From Apostichopus japonicus (taxonomy: Eukaryota > Echinodermata > Holothuroidea > Aspidochirotida > Stichopodidae), in assembly GCF_037975245.1 (NCBI RefSeq), contig NC_092569.1:1587501-1651500 (forward strand): a stretch of DNA of 64,000 bases, in the 5' to 3' direction. Below the pieces are notes generated by a model. That model searched no databases and was not told the DNA's origin. It worked only from the letters and a program-made list of their open reading frames with translations. Position numbers and translations under genes: made by a program. Position 1 is the stretch's first letter. Each line of letters begins with the position of its first letter. Of this stretch, positions 1 through 14,870 are shown one piece after another.

Positions 1-3000
1 GATCCTCGGTTCTTTTTCTTAAAAAAAAAAACTGGAGTTGGCAGGGGGAGGGGAGTGTTGAGATACACTGGTTAATGTCTCGTTGCTTTGATTTTTGTGT
101 GGTCATGTTTACTACCTTCCTAATGTAACATTATTCAACACAAATTCAGTTTATTAGTTTTACTATAGTATCAAATTTATCTTTAAGTCATGCAGGCAAA
201 GTCCGAAACTTTCCGATTAGCCTTTTGCATGTCATTAATACTTTAATGTCAGACATTTCTGGACATCGATATTTTCAAATCAAATGGAACCAATAATTAC
301 TCGCTACTTATCACGAGGCCTAAGATATTATTTAGGATTGGGGCTACTGCATCTAAGGGTGGGGATTTTAGGTGACCGCCAACAACTGCGTCCCCTGGTA
401 GGGTGCAAGGGGAGAACCAACCATGGAAGCTACAGCATTGACAGATATTTCGTGTTTTCTTGTAGCGAAATTCAAGGACCAAAGTATATTTCAGGAAGTG
501 GAATTATCTTAAAAGTTCTTTAAAGTGCATCTTCTTCTTTTTATAGCCCTTTGTTTTAGCAAATAAAAGTATGATGGGGGGGTAGCTAACCCCCCCCCCC
601 CCGGCGCCGGATACTCCAACCCTGTGTTCACATGGCGTTTATAGGTTAGTGAATCAGTGAATATAAGACTAACATATCCGCGTTCACTATATATAGACCA
701 GTTTTCATAATCATTGACTTGATAGTATAGGTTACGTTGTTCCTAGTAAACTTTTTCTCAGACTCTGTCAGGTTTATAGGCACAATTTCATCTTCCTCTT
801 GTTGCCATAGGTGACGGTAATAGTCCTGCTACTTACTATAAATGGCAACGTTAAGCCTTTATACCGAAAATTATAAGTAAAGAACTTTTGTAATGAAAAT
901 GATACAGGTTACATTTGTTTTTTGAAAGGTAGATTATTTTCTTCAAATAAAATGTTCACATGAAATCGTCAGTTGATTAAGCAAACAAGGCATAACGTAT
1001 AAATGGTCGCTTTCAGGATTACAAAGATATTACATTATAACAGTATCAGTCGTGATCTGCCACCCCCATCGACCCCCCCCCCCCAATCCATCCCCGGTCC
1101 CAATCTACACTCAAGTTAAGGTTTCACCCGGCAAGCCTGTACCGTTTTCGGTTTGGATGTTACGCCACCTGACATAATTTACTTATATCATGTTAATATT
1201 AAGTTAATTTTACTTGTAATAATTATAAAGAGGTAAAGACAATAGTCACTTTTGCATTGAGTCTTGCATATGTAAATTAAGCTAGTAGGCATAGCTCTTG
1301 TGAAAGTATTGTACCGTATGTGTTTAGCTTTAAAGTTTTTATTTAAATTACCAAATGAAGACAAAGCAATGACATTAAAAAAAAAATAAAACTTTTACAA
1401 GACTCTCTCGAATTTGCTGTTTAGCTTACATCGCTTTCTTTAAAAAATCAACAACTAATAATATGCCTTTATGTGTTTCGTTCAATTCTTTACAAGACGA
1501 CAAACGTATGCGAACCGGAAGAGTTACACGGAAATATATTATGTTATACTTTTAGATCAAAATTGCATTGGAAACGATGTGCTAGTATTTATACCATAAC
1601 CTTGATATAAAGGGTTGTCAATGAAACGTTTCATTTTAAATATATTTAGTCTTACATCAAATTACAGATACTGCCATTTTTAACGGTTGATTCTAAACCA
1701 GTGGGCGGAGGGAGGGGAGTGAGGGCGGATCCAGTGAGGAGCCCCCCCCCCCCACCTGGATCCCCACCCCCGTATGATCTTTTTGTTTCACTAAAGAGTA
1801 GAACTCTTCCCATAAAGGCATTCTATATTTTTCTTGTTTTGCACCGCTATATATAAGGCTATATATTAACTGGGTAATAATTTTGGTCTAGTCTGCCGAT
1901 ACTTCTCTCCCGGGCCTTCGACTTGCTTTGACCAATCCATGGACCCGTCACTGAATTAAGTGTGAATTCGAAATGACTTGGTCAGACAAAAAGATAAATG
2001 TTATATTGGCTTAATTAAGCGAATCCGTCACGCCTATAGGGTACCTCCAAGTTATACGCAAAGCTTCAACACGGGAGGATATAGGTATATATGACATGTT
2101 TATGTTGTGCAGTTGTCATGCAGTATATAAGTATATCGAAGTATCTTTTCGCGTAAAGGGAAAGTATACAAGATATATAAATAAATTAATATAAATAATT
2201 AATAATAATAATAAGGGATACTCTCAGACGACACAAGAACAAAACCACGATTTACTTCCGTCCTTAGACTGGATCAAACAACTTTTTATCGCTCTCGATC
2301 TGTTGTTTTGACAGCCCCAATCAAATAAGTCTGACAAAGCAATATTTCTATACGGTTGTCAACTAAGCGTATATACAGAGCTATATAATGTCACTTTTCT
2401 ACCTGCGAACAAGTGCCCTGAGCAACGCAAATATACCACACCGAGCGCTGCATGAGACCCTCTCAATGCGAAGGTCTGTGAAAAAGTGAAGGTTATGATA
2501 AAATGTTCGGGACAAACCCCGGTGTTTAGGAGGAGGTGGTTGGCCGGTACCTACGGCGTCAACAAACCCGAGGGGACCCTTCAAGTCACCTCACCAGGAC
2601 ACGGGATTTACCAAGGTTTTTTCTTTGTCCAGTAATTACTGCTAATTGTTTATCGTCTTTTTAAGTTGACTTTTTATTCAGGAGGTTATAAATATTGTTC
2701 TTGTTTTGAAGTATGTTTCTGGTAATTATAAAGCAAATCTATAATAGCGATAACATCGCAAAACAGGGTCGGTGTAGATATTATCCGAACATGTCCAGAA
2801 GCATAAAAAGAAAATGTACCGTTAATTAGGCCAACCGCATTTCGACATCCATGGAATAGGGCCATGTGTCTGTAGCCTATCTCACAATGAAGTCAGTTAA
2901 CTGATGTAAATGATTTTAAATCGTTTTCAGAAAGTATCACACGTCGATAGCAGAGTATGACTTAAATATAAGTCGACAATTTTGGTTAATATATATTTTC

Positions 3001-6000
3001 AAAATAATTCTATAATTTTTCCATTATTTTTATTATTAGACCTATATGGATTTTTTTCTCGAATGGGAGGGTATTTATATTTTAACATTATAAGAGTGAA
3101 AGATATGCGACCCTATTCACATAACTGACAAATCGGGTTATATTTTCTAGTCTACGACTATCTTTACAACTTAAGTCTGATTCAATATTCCCCATCAACC
3201 AAATTTGGCAAATACCAGACCAGAGGCAATACTTGTATTGGCGTATTTATATATATAATGCAAAATTACGTACTCTTGTACATGTATACTCACACTAAGG
3301 GAAATTCTACTTTATTCGTACTCATCCTGTTGTATTATGCTATTCAAGTCTGATAAATACTTTACCACGAATTTATATTATCGAGGTAAATAAGAGACAC
3401 ATACCGTACAGCTAATTATTAAAATTATTAAATTTATAATAATTTCGTAAAATACTGAATGAAAAGACAACGCACATTCCAAAGTAATACTGTTTATCTT
3501 CTACAAAACTAGCAAAAACCAAACCGATCATAAATTAGCAAGCTGTTTTAAGTTTGAATAATTAAACAATATTATACATATTCATGAGTAAACTGATAAG
3601 CCTCTGCTGTCAATTGATGTGTTTCTCCGGCTTCCTTCCATGCATTCAACATAGAAACCTGTTCGAATGTTACTTTACACACTGTCAGTAATACAAACTC
3701 AGCTATATACAAACTCTGACAGACAGACAGACAAACAAACCGACAACCGAAGAAAGGAGATGGGGTGGGGGCGGGGGGGGGGGAAGAGGTGTATAAGCTA
3801 TATCCTTGACGGTCCATTTAGAGTAGAATACACTCGAACAGCTTGTGGCTGCTCCCTTTAGACAGAGGATTATACAAAGGTAAAGTGTTCTGGAAGGTGA
3901 AGCCATCAAAAGGCGCTGGTCCTAAAACGGCCCAACAAAAGCATGGAAAATGACGTCTTCCCAAATAAAGACAGGAAGTTGAATGGGTCTTTTAAGGATG
4001 ATAAAGGGTTTGCTAAAAGGACAATCGAGTTGTACAGTCGGTATTTCAAAAGTCTAAATAAATGTGAAGACATTAGCGAATAGGCACGAAGTGTCCATAA
4101 TTGATACCCCGGAGTGTGCTTAAAATGGAGTCACTTTTGTTGCAGTAATACTTATAGCTGTCAAAATTCTCGCAAAGAGTGCTCGTTTTACGTCAGAAAT
4201 TTCAGCATCCCCGGGTGCAAGCACGAAGCATTTATAATTATAAATTTCAAAATTTGAACTTTTCAACACTACTCACAATTTATAACATTGGTATCACTGG
4301 TATGTATACAAAACCGCTTTTTGAAAAGTAGGATATCCAAGTCGGATTATCATATTTAGTATTAGGGCCTAGGTTGTTTCATTTATAAATTTTTACTTTT
4401 ATGTATATCATTCGCCTTGATGAAGAGTTCATCCTAAATTGAACTTAGTAAACAGACAGGTTTACTTTGGAGAGATTTCTTCTTACTTGATCTAAACTTG
4501 CTGAGAAAAGTTACCCATGCAAGAAAGAGCCCGGTTTTACGAAGAACCAAACAATTTGATCCCCTCTCACCCCCCCCCCAGTCCCCTTACACCGAGACTG
4601 TATAAAAATGTCATCACATCAGTGTTATACATCAAGTGAAGTGTACATGCAGATACCACACATGGTCTTAGCCAAAAATGCCCGAGAAGTTATATGATCC
4701 TCAAAAATATACTTTCTTTTCAAAGTCGATGAAATAAATAGAATCTATAACTCTTTGGATTTTCTTTTTTCATTCACTTTAAGAAATTATCCCGTCACGC
4801 AATTCGAGGCTGGAAAATCATCGGTATATATTTACTCGACTCAAACTGACAATGAAGTGATTCATTATGGGAATTATTCATAGGGTAACAATGACAAAGG
4901 AACCAGCTTATATCCCTCCGCCCCTGGTACAAAATCACCCTCCTCCCTCGGAGGTCAATATATAAAATATAACATAAAGTGTATGACTCCCTCCCCCCTC
5001 CCCTTAGCCACCCCTCTCTCTATCTCTCCTTGACCGATTTCTTCAAGGATCCTTAAGCATACTGCCAGCGATTATTGCAAATAGATAAGTATCTCAATGA
5101 GTAACAGCAATTCGATTGAATGGGGTAAACTTGACAAGATTGGCTTCAACATGATATTAAAATTTATAAATAGTTAATCGATAAACTTTTATATTGCCTT
5201 TATATCATTTTCAATGTTTAAGTTTACAATGTTGATTTAGTTTGCTTTAATTAGTTAATTAAATCAAACTCGTGTGAAATAATTGTATGCATGATTATAC
5301 TTCCCACGAAGCTTCAAGTTTTGCTCTGAAGAAACTATAATATTCTTCAAAACTTCTGCTCAACAGACAGAATCATTTTGCAGGTATTTAAACGATTTAA
5401 TATAGACATGTTTGGTATACAATTATTGCATATGTGTTATATTATCTAATATCATGTATACACAAAGTTAATATGTTTCGTTATATTTTACTTCCCTGAT
5501 GTTGTTTCTGGACTTCTAAAGAGACTTATAACTCACAGTTATAGCATAGGAAAGGTAACAAAAACGTGTAGGGGTCGGGGAGGGGGGTGGAGGTATTTGT
5601 CCTTTCACATTTCTGTATGTATATATATTTGTTGGGAGGGGTAGGCGGTGGGGGAGTAGAAGGAATGTAGGAAAGTATCAGATAAAGTAAATATCATATA
5701 TAAATATTGCCTTGAAAAAATAACTACAGTTTACCATGAAACAAATGTTAGGTGACCATTAAAATTTGTATCACATCATGGATCATAAATATTTTCTCCA
5801 TTTAATTGTTTTGGCATAAATCAGTTACCCCTTTAGTCGTTTAACATTCTAAATATTCTAGTAGTAAAGTAGTATGTTTGTTCCGTTTTCAAAAATCAAA
5901 ATTCAAAATTAATTACAAAACCGCGATAATCGATTGGTTCCGTTATAATACGGTTGCTTATACGACGCGTGATGTGAGGATATAGTGAAGGCAGGACGTC

Positions 6001-6407
6001 ACTGACATGTTTTGATGGTTTATTCATGAGGATGATCCGTCAAAAGATTCAATAAATAAACTACATAAAAACAAACATAGCTAAACTCAGAAATGGAAGG
6101 AAAATACAGTAAAATAAATTAGGCAACCAAATGAAACTACCATCTCAAGTGTATACAATTATATATCGATATGAAAATGCTTATCTATATTTTACATTAC
6201 AAAATTATGTTTATTGTTTATAAATTGTAAATTAATTCTATACCTTTACTTTGATATTATTCAAGCTATCAGGGAAACTCACAGAGAAGAGCAAACTTAA
6301 AATATATAGTCCTGAAGTTGGTTACGAGGGGTAATGGTGTGAGATGACAAAGAACGGTATGTAAGCTGATGGGGAACCCGAAAAAAATGTCTGGAACCAA
6401 ATATAAA
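1..6407. other. AT-rich intergenic DNA downstream of the bHLH gene
   Basis: I see no convincing gene here. Short open frames lack splice context and recognisable domains. The stretch holds several homopolymeric C or G runs (near 588-602, 1,072-1,084, 1,741-1,754, 3,771-3,782, 4,570-4,579), a short GACA run near 3,718-3,735, and purine-rich patches near 5,570-5,660. The 3' exon of the minus-strand bHLH gene would be expected at lower coordinates. I searched by eye for the family's KWPMRSRLY-type tail and could not place it, so it may lie outside the window or be diverged. Confidence 0.6.
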
Positions 6408-6479
6408 CTAACGGGGTAAAAAAAACGGAATGCTGATAAAAGTACAACTCAAGAAAAAAGTTAAAGGAAAATAATTTAC

Positions 6480-7055
6480 CTTGACTGGATGAAGCAGTCC
6501 ATGTGCTTTTAATCTGTGTTGTTTTTCTGATATACTTGAACTGTTCCTATTCATTACGTCACTATCACCACCATCATCCAAAGTTTTCATTAAATGGGAA
6601 ATGTATGTCGTAGCTAAGACCAGGACGTCTAACTTGGAAAGTTTGGTATCTGGAGGGACAGAAGGAAGAGATCTCTGAAGTTCCAAAAATGCATCTCGCA
6701 AAGTCTTTACCCTTGATCTCTCTCTGGCGGCGTTGGCGCCTTCTGGTTCATCCCCACCCGTCAATTGCCCGTTAGATGTGTTCGTTACCTGCGATGAACG
6801 AGGCGGGCGACCACGACCCCTCTTAACCGGTCGTGGCCCGTTAGCCTCCTCAGTTGGAATCGTAGATTTTTCCGATTTTCGTTTTCTGCCACGCTTCTTT
6901 GGTGTTTTCTCTGCCGTCGTTATCGAGGAATGAGGTTTGGCCTCGATAATATTTGTATCAGAATTGGGAGGTGATATATTTAACGAATCAGCAGCGACGT
7001 ATCCGAAGGAATTGTCGGCCATTTTGGAATTGTTTGAGAGAACTTTGCTAAACAT
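6480..7055 (-). CDS. TCF24: bHLH transcription factor, TCF23/TCF24-like, main coding exon
   Basis: This exon encodes 192 codons of a nuclear class A-type bHLH factor. The bHLH spans about residues 108-160: basic region [16 protein letters not shown], then a loop with [15 protein letters not shown] and helix 2 ending SHLMKTL. This closely follows vertebrate TCF24/TCF23, and the exon ends in LHPVK, the same place where those proteins continue KWPMRSRLY. The codon after HPVK is followed by a good donor (GTAAAT) at 6,479, so the protein continues in an exon I did not find. An in-frame TAG lies three codons upstream of the first ATG, so no coding exon precedes this one. Initiation could instead be at Met12 (MADNSFGY). 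Two basic patches precede the b[14 protein letters not shown] (53-63), probably a nuclear localisation signal, and KRGRGRPPR (78-86), which fits an AT-hook. TCF23 versus TCF24 orthology is not resolved. Confidence 0.93.
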
Positions 7056-9334
7056 TAAAGACTACCCCTCCTTTATTCTTTTGTTTTTTGGTCACATACG
7101 ATAATCCTATCTGGAAAGACGAACGGCAAACATATAGCTCAGAGAGAATCCGTGGTATTGATCACAAAAATCATTTCATATTAATTTTATCAATAAAAAA
7201 TGGCCTCTAATTTTCACAAATATGTTGCACAATTTCTGGGCATATTAAGCTGAAAATTGTGTCAAAATATGGGTATGTATGATCCTTATTGAAAACAGTC
7301 TTTATGCGCTGGCTATACAATCATGTTGCAATCACAAATTCCATTTACAAATACATCTTTGTTTATTTATTAAAATCACCAAGATAACCAAACTTCGGAT
7401 GAAAAACAAGAAATGTCCAATGCTTAGCCCCTTAACCAAATAATTATACGGTATTCCCTCCGTTACACTTCATGTCCATCTGTCGTCATACCTTGAAGAC
7501 AAGCCTTAATTCTTATAGTTTTGACATACCAATACCCTTCTCAGAAAGTCGTAGACAATTCGTGACACGTTTTACTTCTTAACTTTGTATGACGTGAAAG
7601 TTCCCAGTTTAAATATACGACAGGTCGTAAAAGGGACCTTCATGGTCTAATGAAACGGAGAAATATGTGTTCGAGATGGTGCGAGACAGAAAATAGTGAC
7701 TAATGTAGGCGCAATCCTTCAAGTATCTATGCCGTGTCAACCGGTTTAGATATTCTGGGACGATGCGGGGAAGTCAATGGTAATTTGGTGTAAGAGTAAC
7801 AATAACTATACCCAATATTGATGGATATTTAAATTATATATGCCAAATCAAAATTGTCCAGCTTGATTCATTTTTTTTTATCTAATTCAAAATAAAATAA
7901 ATCACATTTTTGTAGTATACCTGCATGCCTTTCAAAATCCTTTTTTATTTAATAAAAAAGCGTCCAGTTCAGTTATCCAATTACCCGTAAAAGTTGTTAA
8001 TTAAATAATGTGGGAAATTGCAATAAATAGCCCAAAAATCACGTCAACTTCATAAAATGATCCAAAACAGAATATTTCAGGAACAGAAACACTCCAAATT
8101 CCGTGTCTAGAGTCGACGTAAAAATGCTTCTTCTTTTTCTTTTCAAAATATAAAAATAACCATCGTTCCTCAAGCAAAATTAATGGCAATAATTTCTTCC
8201 GATAATTTTGTTGCGAAGAAAAACACTCTTTAAGCGGTCATTGTTACTGCAGTGTGGTACTCAAAACTGAACAAGAAAGGTTAATGCTTGTTGCAATTCT
8301 TGAGGCGCTAAGTTATGTGTCACCACACAAGACGGACCCACAGTGATCCCAGCACGCCACTCTCTTCTGTAATATCGCGACTAGCTGCCGTCTTTAACGT
8401 TTATGTGGTATTACGTTTTACTTGGTCCTATTTGGCCTGTACGGAAAATCCAATGCTGATTTTCTTTAGATAGCATGTAGTAATTTAGTCTCTATTTTAG
8501 TTACAATTTGAAGGTTTAAACTTGCAAGCATCCCTACCAAATTTGTGGTGGAAATGTGAGCGGGATTTTTTTAATATTTTTTGGTCTGTAATAAGATCAA
8601 AGTTTAAATGGATGATTATACTTAAGTAGATATATTTCATACAGTCATATACGCACTTATACGTAGTAGTCCATGATAGTGTTTTCTGTAGTAGTGAATC
8701 GATCAAGTCAATTCTGCGCATGCCCTGTAAAGTTTTACCGACCAATCCGAAGAACAGGAGCGTTACAAGAGAAAGAGTTAATGACAAGAAAGGACATTCC
8801 CTTCACAGACAATTTCCTCCGAAATTGGGGTTCGTCAATGATTGATTAGGGTGATGGATTGCTTGATTGATTGATTTATCGATTCCCTGTTATCAACACG
8901 TCACTGAATATAGAACAGAACAGGGGTAAGAGAAGAGGGGAACTTAACGAATAGATTCCTCGCATGGAGGTATTGCTTCCGTCAGAACTTGGGGTTGCAC
9001 GTAAAGTGTATTTATATTCTGTCATGCACCGTGAAGTGGTACACGCGTTCTTTATTAATTTATTAATGATATTAATTTTAGCGTGGTTAATTTTTAGTAT
9101 AAATATTCATAAATTCTTTTCTCGATGATTCTGATCTATGAAAATTGTGCCAAGACGCTGCAAAAAGTTAATTTAATTAGAGAGTCACTTTGCAATAAGA
9201 TCACGTGTATTTTTGTGAATGCTGATATGTATATTGTAAAGGCGTACCGTGCATATTCAGGACCACGCCTTGACCACTGGTTTGATGTAATGAGACTTCA
9301 CTAGGGGTTGACAATGTGGTCAGATTTGCGATGA
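7056..9334. other. Upstream flank of the bHLH gene; no gene seen
   Basis: This is the 5' side of the minus-strand bHLH gene and should hold its promoter and 5' UTR. It is AT-rich without a CpG-dense core that I could delimit. Small open frames (for example near 8,001-8,189 and 8,497-8,787) show no domain or splice support. Confidence 0.4.
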
Positions 9335-9342
9335 TGACGTCA
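9335..9342. promoter_or_regulatory. Perfect CRE (TGACGTCA)
   Basis: Exact palindromic cAMP-response element core in intergenic DNA. It is seen directly; regulatory use is unproven because no transcription start is known nearby. Confidence 0.25.
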
Positions 9343-9836
9343 TATGTGTTTTTCGTGCTAAGGTTCCAACTTAAGTAACTTTTTCTTCAAAAATAAAAAG
9401 CAATTTTAACATTTTGAATGGTATCTTGTAAGCTAAAGATATAAAGCCAGTTTGGTTACTGGTTTTGAGACTGCTCCCTGTGGTGGCAACACGTCCACAT
9501 GGAAACCAGTTCCCCCTCCCCCAGGGGGGGGGCTTGTGGGACCTGGACTTCATTTTAATTCTTATTTCAATCAGTACTATCGACAATTATCCGCCAAAAA
9601 GTTTTCAGTGTCGTCGAACATTGTCATCAGTTCTATTCTTGTGTCAACAGCCTTCGTTGATATTTTAGTTTTCTTTCTATATTAGATATTAGTGTTTGCA
9701 TTATTGTTGTGCGTCAATGAAAAATTAAGGCATAAATGTTAAATAGTTCGGAAGTGAAATTTCTTCAAACTAGGTTGATATTTATGCTCTGTTTTCAAGT
9801 TGTTTTATGATGCAGATCAATCGCGGATCCAGAGAG

Positions 9837-9877
9837 AGGCCGAGGGGTGACCGAGGGGTGACCGAGGGGTGACCGAG
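9837..9877. repeat. Short tandem repeat, 11 bp unit x3
   Basis: The unit CGAGGGGTGAC occurs three times head to tail, followed by a partial copy. It is GC-rich in AT-rich surroundings. Confidence 0.8.
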
Positions 9878-10249
9878 CCGCCTCTTCTGAAACTTTCTTG
9901 GAACTTGAAAGAAGCTGCAAACACATTTATAACTTCTGAATTTTTAAAATGATAAGACATGAATTTTGCAGAAAAGTTAGAAAAAATTTCTCGCTTTTCA
10001 ACTAATTTTTAACAATTGGTTTTTTTTTTGTATCTGATCTCAGACATGCTTTGGGCGTTAGATACGTTTAGGAATCCCTAACGCCTCAGAGATATCACAA
10101 AAAAATCTGAGAAAAAATGATATTATTTGCCTTGACATTGGTACAATTAATTTTTTCCTTATACAAAAAAAATGTAATTAACACAGTTGGCCCCAGTATT
10201 TATGACGGCAAAGTCACAACCAGGTGCCTGAGAAAACCATTTTCACTTC

Positions 10250-10400
10250 TTTTTGGACCCCTCCGGGTACTCGGTTACGTCTCGCACCCCTGTTGGGTCC
10301 CCGGGAACGCGTCGAAGCCACGATAGTCTGCCGTCTATACCGAACAGTACCGCTACGGGCGACGCGTCTGCATCGATGACTGGTGACTCATATTTTAGCT
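10250..10400. other. GC-rich, coding-like orphan patch
   Basis: This ~150 bp block is much richer in GC and CpG than its flanks. It is open on the plus strand (a Ser/Thr/Pro-rich reading including GYSVTSRTPVGSPGTRRSHD) and also open on the minus strand. No start codon, homologous domain or clean splice acceptor was recognised. It could be an orphan exon, a pseudo-exon or a fragment of a mobile element. Confidence 0.25.
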
Positions 10401-12912
10401 TAGGCGATTTATTAATCAGTTTAACAGTATGTTAGTAAAGAGGCGGCGTGCACGTGAAATAACAGGCAGCTGGGCAAACCCTCTATGAAACTGCTTGTAC
10501 TTTTCTTGGAGACACTTGATACGAGCAGACGCGAACGAAAAATTTGTTCTATAAATATATTGCAAATATATTGCAAATATTTGACAAACGTATTGATTAT
10601 ATGGTTATAGCCTATCATATTAGTGGATAGTATGATACCCAAAAAAATGGTGTCAGTTGGTGTGCACATGTGAATAGGAAACCCTTAGCCTACTAGCAAG
10701 CAACGTGTGTGTTCCCACTTAATAAACTGCATGTGAATAATAGCTGGTTATGATGTAGCAACACGTTTTGCAAAAACAAAATGACGTTGTCAGAAAAATG
10801 GTAATGGAAAAAAAAATGATATTAATAATAATTTAATCCGAAATCGTGGATTATCAGATGATTTCACTGGTTGAAGCTTTCAGAATAAAATTTGTCTATA
10901 GGCCTATTAATGTTAACAATACCGTCGTGAATTTAAACAAACCCTGCATGCAGTCATCTGGAACAAAAAGTTGCTTTCCCATCACCCAAAACGTCAGCCC
11001 CTATATCTGCCAACACTGTCTTTAAGAGACAAGGCAAAACAACACCACTTAAAGAGCGCATTGATGTCTTACCCCCTCCCCCAACCCTTATTGAGGAAAG
11101 ACCAAACCAAGACACTGAAATAGCACGTTTATAGCATAACGTGTAAGTCTACGTCACAAATGAGCAAATAAGATTGTCCATAATTGAAAAAAAAGCAAAA
11201 CCTGACCTTATAATTCTTAGATTTACCAAGGAAACTTGCAAGGTTCTAGATAGGACTCTGAACCACTCTGAAAGATATTGAAAGTGAAAATTATGGTAAA
11301 TGTTTGTTCTAGTCACCGCGGGCTCTTTTTGTGACCTCATTAACGTGCTCTTTCTGAGGGAACCTGACATTGTTTTGGCCTAAGTTCTTCTAATTATCGT
11401 TTCTGTTTCATCATTAAAACACAATTATTTGTGCTCAGGGTTGCCTTTTGTGTGAAAATGACTTACCCTCGGGGAAGCTTCGTTGTTCACACGGTCACAA
11501 TAATTTAACGTCAAATTTTACAATTGATAAACTGAGCGAAGCTAACGTAAGACATGTTTGTGCCAAGTCGTTTTATATTGTCTGAGGAAGATAAGTGTAT
11601 AAGTCCTATTAAAACCGCGTTCGATGAAGCTGACTGTGTTCAGATATTTACGTCTCCTGACAAAGCAAAAACAAATAAAACAAAACAAAATCAAACGAAA
11701 CACAAATATTTTCGCGTAATGTGTTGGCGTAAACGTGGGGCGAAAGTTGTTATAGTCGACTACTTAAGACTGTCCTTATCGCAACCCTTGTCATTCCAGC
11801 TTTTTTTGACGTGAGAAAGTACTTAATCAGTGTTCGTATATAGAACATTGCACGGACAAAATGGAGAAATGTGCATGATTTTTCAATTAATAATAAAAAA
11901 AAAAATTTAACCACATTTTATGGGGCACATCCCGGACCTAACCAGCACCGTATACACTGGAGGACACATAGGCCTACCTGTGAATGAAACGAGTTCGGGT
12001 CATTTCGTGTATCAAGGAAAGCATGTAGCTCGAAATCGTGCAGTTATATCCCATGCGAAAACAGGAATTTGCAAGTCACATGGGATTATTTTACAATTCT
12101 CACATAAAAGGGGGCTTTTAACAATATCAACGGATGAGCATTATGCAACTTACAGAAATTTGAACCATTTTAAGAGGTTGGTAGCCATGGCGACAAACGG
12201 TATAAAGGTTTGTCTAAATAGTCATTATAATATTATGTAAACAGCAGTTGAAATTGTAGCTGAATTTTATGATGAAAGTGTCAAAATATTTTGGCCTCAT
12301 ATATACGCCATTTTCGAAAAAGAAATATAGGGTATACAGTATACTTTATACAGGGTCAGGGGAAGGGATTCAATCTGGTGGTTAGAGGGGAGGGGGGTGG
12401 GGGACAGATTTCAAGTGAATCTTGAACAAATCATCACATGAAACTGTGAATCGTAAAACATTGCACAATGAACGACGTAATTTAATAATATTTTCAAAAA
12501 ATTTAAAATAAAATAACAAAGCATTGCATTCAATTTGTTGGATACAAAACTTTAAGAAGTAAATTAATAGGTTAAATATTCTGTACTTTGTAACAACCAA
12601 ACGGCTGCGCCCACGTATATATCGATACATATAGGCCTATCATATACTGACGTGTTATCCAATAGGAGCGCATGTATCATACGCCTTGTTTTAAATGGTG
12701 TAGCAGTCTCAACCTAACTCAAAACTCTGTTCAAAGTCAATATAAATAGACAACATTTGTTTTATTTATGTGTTTTTTTCCATTTATTTTTTAAAAACTG
12801 TTCTTCGGAAATTGCATTTATACACTGTAGTAGAATTCATACCGTAGTATATGTGAATAATATTGCCATGCGCATGCGTTTACCCTTCCTTTGCACTTTG
12901 ACCTTGTTTAAG
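10401..12912. other. AT-rich intergenic DNA; no gene assigned
   Basis: A 106-codon plus-strand open frame at 11,920-12,240 begins with ATG. It has no recognisable domain, signal peptide, membrane segment or splice context, so I do not call it a gene. G-rich and C-rich runs occur near 11,075 and 12,390-12,405. Confidence 0.4.
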
Positions 12913-13018
12913 GACACGGAACGACCAGCGACTTCGGCCAAGGCTTTGTTGACAGATGTGGCGACGTCATATGACAGTTTTATGAGTTTAACCGTCTCTA
13001 GGTGGACACCGAGAAACG
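12913..13018 (+). other. Candidate orphan exon, bidirectionally open
   Basis: On the plus strand, a pyrimidine-rich stretch ending TTTAAG precedes this block and GTAAAT follows it, so it has exon-like borders. The plus reading contains ERPATSAKALLTDVATSYDS. The minus strand is also open through the same block (HLETVKLIKLSYDVATSVNK) and has weaker splice sites. It contains a CGACGTCATATGAC stretch. I do not recognise the protein family. It could be a real exon of an undetected gene, or part of a repeat whose antisense is open. Confidence 0.3.

Positions 13019-14870
<1,852 letters not shown>

Noticed and set aside
2399-2584. Minus-strand ORF as the missing 3' exon of the TCF24-like gene
   Set aside because: Its reading lacks the KWPMRSRLY tail expected after LHPVK, and no acceptor in the right phase was found.
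6733-6933. 66-codon plus-strand open frame
   Set aside because: It is antisense to the bHLH coding exon, which has clear domain homology.
12187-12200. X-box-like GTAGCCATGGCGAC as a ciliary promoter of MAPK15
   Set aside because: It lies almost 9 kb upstream of the MAPK15 start codon with no transcription evidence; a chance match is likely.
11920-12240. 106-codon plus-strand ORF as a gene
   Set aside because: It has no recognisable domain, signal peptide or membrane segment. An ORF of this length is expected by chance in 64 kb.
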